Shown here: positions 15,133 through 19,449 of the stretch, piece by piece | Position numbering within the stretch: position 1 is the first letter of the stretch | Layout of the letters: the number at the start of each line of letters is the position of its first letter | From: Dehalococcoidia bacterium | GTDB lineage: Bacteria > Chloroflexota > Dehalococcoidia > GIF9 > UBA5629 | DNA: 19,449 nucleotides | Reading direction: 5' to 3' | Assembly: GCA_012961565.1 (NCBI GenBank) | Contig: DTZC01000143.1 | Location: 1-19,449, forward strand | Notes under the pieces: model-generated | What the model saw: only the letters and a program-made list of their open reading frames with translations | Databases searched by the model: none | Told to the model about the DNA's origin: nothing | Translations under genes and position numbers: made by a program

Positions 15133-15606
15133 ATGCAACAGACTTTTCTCTGCCCCGCATGCGGTGCCGAGAATCTGATAGGGCAAGAATTTTGCCAGGC
15201 ATGTGGGCAGAGGTTCCAATACAATTGTCCTTATTGCGGTACCATAGTTGATTCCACATTGGTCAATTGCCCTGGATGTCGTGAAAGTCTTTATTGGCCG
15301 ACACCACGCCGGGTACCCCCTTTCCCGAAGCAACGGGCAACTTATCGGACACCGGGGGGCATCGAACCAGAGAGTGAGAAACCACAACGGCAGAAATCGG
15401 ACCCATGGCTCATAGGATGTCTAGGAGCAGTAATCGTTGCGATCCTGATATTAGGAGCGTATTTTGTTTACGATAATTTTATCAAGACACCAGCGCCTGT
15501 TCTTCCTACGCCATCGGTTTCGGAAAATCAAACGAGCGCCTTGCCATTAGAGAGTATTATTGCTCAATCTCATGCAAAGCTAAATCCATTGGTATCTCAT
15601 CAGTAG
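15133..15606 (+). CDS. Zinc-ribbon protein with one membrane helix, function unknown
   Basis: 157 residues. The N-terminus is a double zinc ribbon: CxxC pairs at Cys7/10 and 21/24 (CPACGAENLIGQEFCQACG) and at Cys32/35 and 46/49 (CPYCGTIVDSTLVNCPGC). A Pro/Arg-rich linker (51-90) leads to a single membrane helix at about 92-113 (WLIGCLGAVIVAILILGAYF). A 40-residue Ser/Thr/Pro tail follows with no recognised domain. Topology should leave the ribbons in the cytoplasm and the tail outside. The short tail may be the remnant of a longer extracellular domain, since many such ribbon-TM proteins carry one. The Shine-Dalgarno is weak. It has its own likely promoter and unrelated neighbours. Confidence 0.75.
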   Translation: MQQTFLCPACGAENLIGQEFCQACGQRFQYNCPYCGTIVDSTLVNCPGCRESLYWPTPRRVPPFPKQRATYRTPGGIEPESEKPQRQKSDPWLIGCLGAVIVAILILGAYFVYDNFIKTPAPVLPTPSVSENQTSALPLESIIAQSHAKLNPLVSHQ

Positions 15607-15676
15607 TGAAGTCACAATAAGCATCAGGGTGTTTTTGTCATTTTTGTCAAGCTAGTTAGGATGTGAAAGCTGAAAA

Positions 15677-16168
15677 ATGAGAATTGGAGTAATGTCAGAC
15701 ACACATGACAGGCTTGATGCAATCGAGACCGCTATTGACTTCTTCAACCGAGTGGGTATAGATGATGTCTTACATGCAGGTGACTTAGTATCTCCGCTGG
15801 CAGTTCCTAGCTTCTCACGATTGAAGGCGAAGCTTCACTATGTGTGGGGGAACAATGAAGGTGACCGGGAGTTCGTTAGGTCTAGATTCGGTGAGATTGG
15901 GATTGTGCCTTTGGGCGATTTCGCTGTACTGGAACTGGGCGGAAGAACAATTGCTTTGCTCCACGGCACTTATGAACACATTGTCGATTCACTTGTGAAA
16001 TGCGGGCGCTTTGATATAGTGGTCCGAGGGCATAATCACCAGGCAGAGATTGTTGCAGGGAAGACATTGCTGGTAAATCCCGGGGAGGTCTGTGGTTACC
16101 TCAGTGGTCGGCAAACAGTGGCGCTTATTGACCTGAACAAGATGGAAGCTGAAATAGTGGAACTGTAA
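15677..16168 (+). CDS. YfcE/MJ0936-type metallophosphoesterase
   Basis: 163 residues, typical of the small calcineurin-like phosphodiesterases. Metal and active-site motifs in order: Asp8-x-His10 (SDTHD), Gly-Asp36 (HAGDLVSP), Gly-Asn59-Asn60-Glu (WGNNEGD), His96 (LLHGT), and His119-x-His121 (GHNHQ). The C-terminus has LLVNPGE, as in YfcE. These enzymes hydrolyse artificial phosphodiesters in vitro and their natural substrates are mostly unsettled. No strong Shine-Dalgarno is seen. It is followed 11 bases later by the membrane protease gene, so the two are probably cotranscribed. Confidence 0.9.
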   Translation: MRIGVMSDTHDRLDAIETAIDFFNRVGIDDVLHAGDLVSPLAVPSFSRLKAKLHYVWGNNEGDREFVRSRFGEIGIVPLGDFAVLELGGRTIALLHGTYEHIVDSLVKCGRFDIVVRGHNHQAEIVAGKTLLVNPGEVCGYLSGRQTVALIDLNKMEAEIVEL

Positions 16169-16179
16169 AGGGCGGATCA

Positions 16180-16950
16180 ATGCTGCAGCAGATGATTGGC
16201 TTTCTGGTCTATTTTTTCTCCAATCCCAGCATATTAGGAATTGGGCTAGCGATTGTTTTCGGTGCAATATGGCTTGCTTGCTATCGCCCACCGTTCTTCG
16301 CTAGACCATGGCTCTGGGGGGTTCTTTTTGGTAGTGCTGCTATTACTATACTTTGTGTAGCTTTTGCTCAAATTCCTCTTCACGCTGGGACAGGGAAGGT
16401 GATACGGGACAGCTTTAGCGCACAGACAATAGCGCAGTGGGTTCTTCTTTTTGCCATTCCGCAAATACTAGTCATCGCGTCGATACAAGAGGGGGCTAAA
16501 CTGGTACCCGTAGTCATCTATTGGTGGCGTGGGGGAAGAAAGATAAACCTGAAAATGGGCTTGCTTACCGGCGCTGTAGCCGGTGCAGGATTCGGCATCT
16601 TTGAGGCACAGTGGGTGCATAATGTCATAATTGCTTCGGGCTGGGACTGGGAGAAGGTAGAGATTTTTGGATTTCCAGCACTAGCCGGATTTTGGGAGCG
16701 GTTTTTTGTTATAGGACTTCACACCGGTATTTCTGCGTTGGTGGGTTGGGGGTTGGCCAGGGGCTGGGGCTGGCAATTCTACCTCTTAGCCATCCTGCTC
16801 CATGCCTTTGCCGAGTATAACCTTGTTTTGGTCAGCAATGAACTTGTTTCAGGGACCCAGGCAGAGTTTATTATAGCTGCTTGGACGCTGGTGATAACAG
16901 GTGGAGCCCTGTGGCTACGTGAAAAAAGGGAAACTCAGGATAGCTTATAA
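16180..16950 (+). CDS. PrsW/YhfC-like intramembrane metalloprotease with altered motifs
   Basis: 256 residues with about seven hydrophobic helices (for example 5-33, 44-63, 85-104, 127-142, 200-220, 226-246). The motif order resembles PrsW-type proteases: Gln103-Glu104-x-x-Lys107 (usual form EExxK), Phe138-x3-Glu142 in GFGIFEA, His181 in GLHTGISALVGWG, and His208-x3-Glu212 in LLHAFAEY (usual form HxxxD). The first Glu to Gln and last Asp to Glu changes mean activity is not certain; YhfC-type relatives vary in the same places. PrsW itself cleaves an anti-sigma factor at the membrane, but no sigma or anti-sigma gene is nearby. The stop is 27 bases before the next small gene. Confidence 0.7.
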   Translation: MLQQMIGFLVYFFSNPSILGIGLAIVFGAIWLACYRPPFFARPWLWGVLFGSAAITILCVAFAQIPLHAGTGKVIRDSFSAQTIAQWVLLFAIPQILVIASIQEGAKLVPVVIYWWRGGRKINLKMGLLTGAVAGAGFGIFEAQWVHNVIIASGWDWEKVEIFGFPALAGFWERFFVIGLHTGISALVGWGLARGWGWQFYLLAILLHAFAEYNLVLVSNELVSGTQAEFIIAAWTLVITGGALWLREKRETQDSL

Positions 16951-16977
16951 GAAACTTTGGAAATGGAGGTATTGGTC

Positions 16978-17259
16978 ATGGGAATTGAACAGCTCCGGGA
17001 TCTAGTTATCATTATCTCAGGACTAGTGGTAACATGTGTCTTCGTCTTGATTGCTGTGTTGTTCTTTCTGCTATACAATAGGGTTAGGTCAGTTTTGACT
17101 TCAGTGGAGGCGATAACAGCAACAGTACGGGAGGTTACTTCAGCAGTCAAGGATGAGGTGGTCAGCCCCATAGTCCGACTTGCTAGCTTCATTGGAGGTC
17201 TATGTCAAGGGGTTGATACAATAAGCAGCTTTTTCAAGAAACAGAAAGGAGGAGGGTGA
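16978..17259 (+). CDS. Small single-pass membrane protein, DUF948-like
   Basis: 93 residues from ATG 16978, which has GGAGG at 16965-16969 with an eight-base gap; an upstream TTG at 16957 would add seven residues and lacks such a site. One membrane helix covers about residues 8-34 (LVIIISGLVVTCVFVLIAVLFFLLY). It is followed by a predicted helix (VRSVLTSVEAITATVREVTSAVKDEVVSP) that resembles the repeating DUF948 pattern, then a short hydrophobic stretch and a Lys/Gly end. Function unknown. It ends one base before the YtxH-like gene, a pairing typical of small Gram-positive envelope stress operons. Confidence 0.7.
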   Translation: MGIEQLRDLVIIISGLVVTCVFVLIAVLFFLLYNRVRSVLTSVEAITATVREVTSAVKDEVVSPIVRLASFIGGLCQGVDTISSFFKKQKGGG

Positions 17260-17260
17260 G

Positions 17261-17491
17261 ATGGCAGACAGGAATGGAGGAGGCGGGTTTGCCGCCGGAT
17301 TTCTTATTGGAGCAGTTCTCGGTTTAGCTATCGGCTTTCTCTTCGCCCCACAGCCGGGGGAGGAGACGAGGCGACTGCTAAGGGAGAAGGCAGAACAAGC
17401 TCGGGAGCGGGCTGCTGAGGTTGCCGAGAAGGTAAAGGGCACTGCCGCTGGCATTGCGAAGAAATCACCAGCCAAGACTGAAGAAGCCTAG
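17261..17491 (+). CDS. YtxH domain protein
   Basis: 76 residues. The glycine-rich start is followed by one membrane helix (about 10-28, AAGFLIGAVLGLAIGFLFAP) and the YtxH hallmark FAPQPGEETRRLLREKAEQA, then an Ala/Lys/Glu-rich amphipathic helix to the end. GGAGGAGGG lies directly upstream, inside the end of the previous gene, so translation of the two is linked. The family is associated with general stress in Bacillus, but the molecular role is not known. Confidence 0.85.
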   Translation: MADRNGGGGFAAGFLIGAVLGLAIGFLFAPQPGEETRRLLREKAEQARERAAEVAEKVKGTAAGIAKKSPAKTEEA

Positions 17492-17501
17492 ATGAGTTAA
17501 G

Positions 17502-17545
17502 CCTGTTACTAGTTAAGATACACAGGTAATAGGTGGGCTCTTTTT
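17502..17545 (+). terminator. Possible terminator after the ytxH-like gene
   Basis: CCTGTTAC (17502-17509) can pair with GTAATAGG (17526-17533), with one G-U pair and a 16-base loop, followed after seven bases by TTTTT at 17541-17545. The long loop and the gap before the T run make it only moderately convincing. The rest of the spacer to 17714 holds a perfect TATAAT at 17620-17625, but without a matching -35. Confidence 0.4.
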
Positions 17546-17714
17546 CTAACTCCAGTCAAGCCTTGGGGGTTGAGTATTAGTTATTGCCCAGGCTGCTAAG
17601 TGAGAGCTGTATTAGGATTTATAATCTCATTGTCAGTACAGCCCAAGGTGTACTCTTGTGCATAACCTCGCCCACTCAAAGTCCAGCGTGGTTTGAGTTG
17701 CTGAGAGACTAAAC

Positions 17715-18812
17715 TTGGATACGATAAGTAACATCCTGCGAAGGAATTGGCGCCTGATACTTTTTGTATTAGGCGTAATCATAACATTTGCACTTCTTTT
17801 TATATTCCGAGGTGTGCTCTTTCCTTTTGTTTGCGGCTTGGTATTGGCTTACCTTTTATACCCCATTCTTTCATGGCTGGAGAGGAAGTTGCCAGGTCAT
17901 GGCAGGTGGGTTTCGTTCAAGCGGATTTCCTTGATAATACTTATATTCGTAGTAGTTTTTACACTCGCTGGCCTCTTGACCTTCTATGTAATCAGTGGAG
18001 TGGTCAGCTCCTTTTTAATTCTAGTGCAAAATGCACCCCAATATCTCTCCGAGGGTTTGAAGACTCTCCAAGATTGGCTTCAGAGCTTTCGGCAGTGGTT
18101 GCCGCCAGAGATACAGAAACAAGTCGTAGAAGCTATTCAGGAAATCGGGGCAGCGCTGAGTAGTGCTTTGCGCGGTGCTTTTACCAAAGGGCTATCGTAC
18201 ATACCAGCAACTTTTACCTTGGTGCTCGGCTTTGTTTCATTGCCTATATTTCTGTTTTATGTCCTGAAGGATTCAGAAAGACTAATCAATGCCTTCTATT
18301 CGACTTTTCCACCCCAGATGGCAAGACATGTCAAGGGCATTGTCTCTGTCCTAGACCGTGTCTTGGGGCGATGGATTCGTGCTCAGTTGGTATTGTCTGT
18401 GAGTGTGGCTGTTTTGTGTTTCATCGGGTTAGCAGCTCTGGGGATTCAGCTTGCGCCGGCACTGGCGGTTTTTCAGGGGATAATGGAGTTTATTCCTATA
18501 TTAGGACCGTGGATTGGCGGGGCTTTTGCGGTAATCGTTACTCTGGCTACAGCACCTGAAAAAACAGTCTGGGTGATTGTTGTTTACCTCGCTGTCCAGT
18601 TATTAGAAAATACCCTGCTAGTTCCCAGAATTCAGGGGGCTTATATGCGGATGCACCCAGCCATTATTCTAGTTTTACTCCCTCTAGGAGCTTATGCTGC
18701 AGGCTTCTGGGGGATAGTGCTGGTTGTTCCTTTAGTGGCTACCATTGTAGAAATTTACCGCTATGTCCATCAGAATATAGGCACTGAGGAAAGCCAGCAG
18801 CTTACCGGATAG
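17715..18812 (+). CDS. AI-2E family (PerM/TqsA-like) membrane transporter
   Basis: 365 residues from TTG 17715; no other in-frame start lies between the upstream stop (17694) and the first conserved helix. Two opening helices (about 13-32 and 34-50) lead to a soluble-looking middle region (KTLQDWLQSFRQWLPPEIQKQV). Further helices follow, with the family motif IMEFIPILGPWIGG (about 255-268) and a last pair ending PLGAYAAGFWGIVLVVPLVATIVEIYR. Members export AI-2 (TqsA), act as Na+/H+ antiporters, or are uncharacterised permeases, so the substrate cannot be assigned. There is no quorum-sensing gene nearby. The stop is 30 bases from the convergent uvrA end. Confidence 0.9.
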   Translation: MDTISNILRRNWRLILFVLGVIITFALLFIFRGVLFPFVCGLVLAYLLYPILSWLERKLPGHGRWVSFKRISLIILIFVVVFTLAGLLTFYVISGVVSSFLILVQNAPQYLSEGLKTLQDWLQSFRQWLPPEIQKQVVEAIQEIGAALSSALRGAFTKGLSYIPATFTLVLGFVSLPIFLFYVLKDSERLINAFYSTFPPQMARHVKGIVSVLDRVLGRWIRAQLVLSVSVAVLCFIGLAALGIQLAPALAVFQGIMEFIPILGPWIGGAFAVIVTLATAPEKTVWVIVVYLAVQLLENTLLVPRIQGAYMRMHPAIILVLLPLGAYAAGFWGIVLVVPLVATIVEIYRYVHQNIGTEESQQLTG

Positions 18813-18829
18813 CAATACAATTGCCTTTT
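18812..18829 (+). terminator. Weak intrinsic terminator after the AI-2E gene
   Basis: GCAAT-ACA-ATTGC gives a five-base-pair stem directly overlapping the stop codon, followed by CTTTT. The stem is short, but it is the only hairpin with a T run in the gap between the converging genes. Confidence 0.35.
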
Positions 18830-18842
18830 ATTAGTATGCCCA

Positions 18843-19449
18843 TCATGGAGTTAGCATATATTCTTTTTTGTGTTTCTCTAGGACATCGCGGAGGTACTGT
18901 CCAGTATAGGAAGTTTTGATCTGGGCTATTTCTTCAGGTGTGCCGATGGCTATGACGTAGCCACCTTCATCACCAGCGCCAGGCCCGAGGTCGATAATAT
19001 GGTCGGCGTTTTTTATTACGTCCAGATGATGTTCGATGATTACCACTGTGTTACCGGAGTCTACAAGACGATGAAGCACTTGAAGCAAGCAGGATATGTC
19101 AGCAAAGGAGAGCCCCGTGGTAGGCTCATCCAAGATGTAAAGTGTCCTGCCTGTGGAACGGCGCGACAACTCTGTGGCGAGTTTAACTCGCTGAGCTTCT
19201 CCGCCCGAGAGAGTTGGTGCTGGCTGACCCAGGCGTATATAGCCAAGACCGACATCACGAAGTGTTTCCAACTTGCTTCTTATTTTGGGGAAGTGCTCGA
19301 AGAAGGTCAGTGCTTCATCAACGCTCATATTCAAGATATCAGCGATGTTCTTCCCTTTGAACTGGATTTCCAAAGCCTCTCGGTTATACCGCTTACCTTT
19401 GCATACTTCACAGGGTACAGTGACATCAGGAAGGAACTGCATCTCGATC
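18843..19449 (-). CDS. uvrA: Excinuclease ABC subunit A, C-terminal part (5' end beyond window)
   Basis: About 201 codons of UvrA are visible. The frame runs to the right edge: IEMQFLPDV is complete with codons above 19442, so the Met there is internal, not the start. Present are the last zinc-finger pair CEVC, the second ABC signature [18 protein letters not shown], Walker [12 protein letters not shown], and the H-loop region [12 protein letters not shown], ending with [12 protein letters not shown] and [18 protein letters not shown]. UvrA is the damage-recognising ATPase of nucleotide excision repair, acting with UvrB. After Walker B the sequence reads TTGLSFADI, where most UvrA have His in place of Ser. 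Confidence 0.96.
   Translation of the reverse strand, partial: IEMQFLPDVTVPCEVCKGKRYNREALEIQFKGKNIADILNMSVDEALTFFEHFPKIRSKLETLRDVGLGYIRLGQPAPTLSGGEAQRVKLATELSRRSTGRTLYILDEPTTGLSFADISCLLQVLHRLVDSGNTVVIIEHHLDVIKNADHIIDLGPGAGDEGGYVIAIGTPEEIAQIKTSYTGQYLRDVLEKHKKEYMLTP

Noticed and set aside
15635..15662. Promoter TTGTCA / TAGGAT before the phosphodiesterase gene
   Set aside because: The -10 match is poor and the predicted start would be only a few bases from the ATG.
17581..17714. Regulatory element before the AI-2E gene (GCTGTA...TACAGC inverted repeat and TATAAT)
   Set aside because: The arms are only six bases and the TATAAT lacks a -35 at a workable distance, so nothing firm can be claimed.

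Overview
The window is an ordinary-looking bacterial chromosome segment with tightly packed genes, short spacers and many GTG or TTG starts. Several features suggest a Chloroflexota genome, most likely Dehalococcoidia or a relative: a type 2 (Thermus/eukaryote-like) IleRS, a TrpB2-type tryptophan synthase, a short YidC with no periplasmic domain, and no sign of outer-membrane machinery despite a BamB-like propeller. This assignment is inferred from remembered family patterns, not from a search. I see no phage, transposase, CRISPR, tRNA or rRNA.

Layout. 1-1087 (minus) is the translation-associated ATPase ychF, lacking only its last few codons. A divergent promoter region (1088-1222) also serves a long plus-strand run at 1223-8830: rpsF, ssb, rpsR, rpmH, rnpA, yidD, a BamB-like beta-propeller, yidC, jag/khpB, ileS. 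This joins the usual rpsF-ssb-rpsR block to the usual rpmH-rnpA-yidD-yidC-jag block. The genes cover ribosome parts, single-strand DNA binding, RNase P, membrane insertion and tRNA charging. ileS converges on a secreted or lipid-anchored HtrA-like protease (8853-9983, minus), which is divergent from a metallo-beta-lactamase-fold hydrolase (10208-10984). An imperfect inverted repeat (11067-11133) lies between that gene and the convergent trpB.

The most interesting region is 11197-13042 (minus). trpB2 is preceded by a strong promoter, a complete tryptophan T-box riboswitch with a UGG specifier and its own terminator, and then a 17-codon leader ORF. That ORF has an almost perfect Shine-Dalgarno and encodes a Trp-Pro-Pro-Trp core, and both Trp codons sit in the arms of a perfect 7-bp hairpin. 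This looks like two stacked tryptophan sensors, one transcriptional (tRNA charging) and one translational (ribosome stalling), on a single gene.

The rest (13255-18812, plus) holds two tandem PAC2-family proteins, a membrane-tethered zinc-ribbon protein, a YfcE-type phosphodiesterase, a PrsW/YhfC-like membrane protease, two small envelope proteins (DUF948-like and YtxH-like) and an AI-2E/PerM family transporter. It ends against the C-terminal third or less of uvrA (minus), cut by the right edge.
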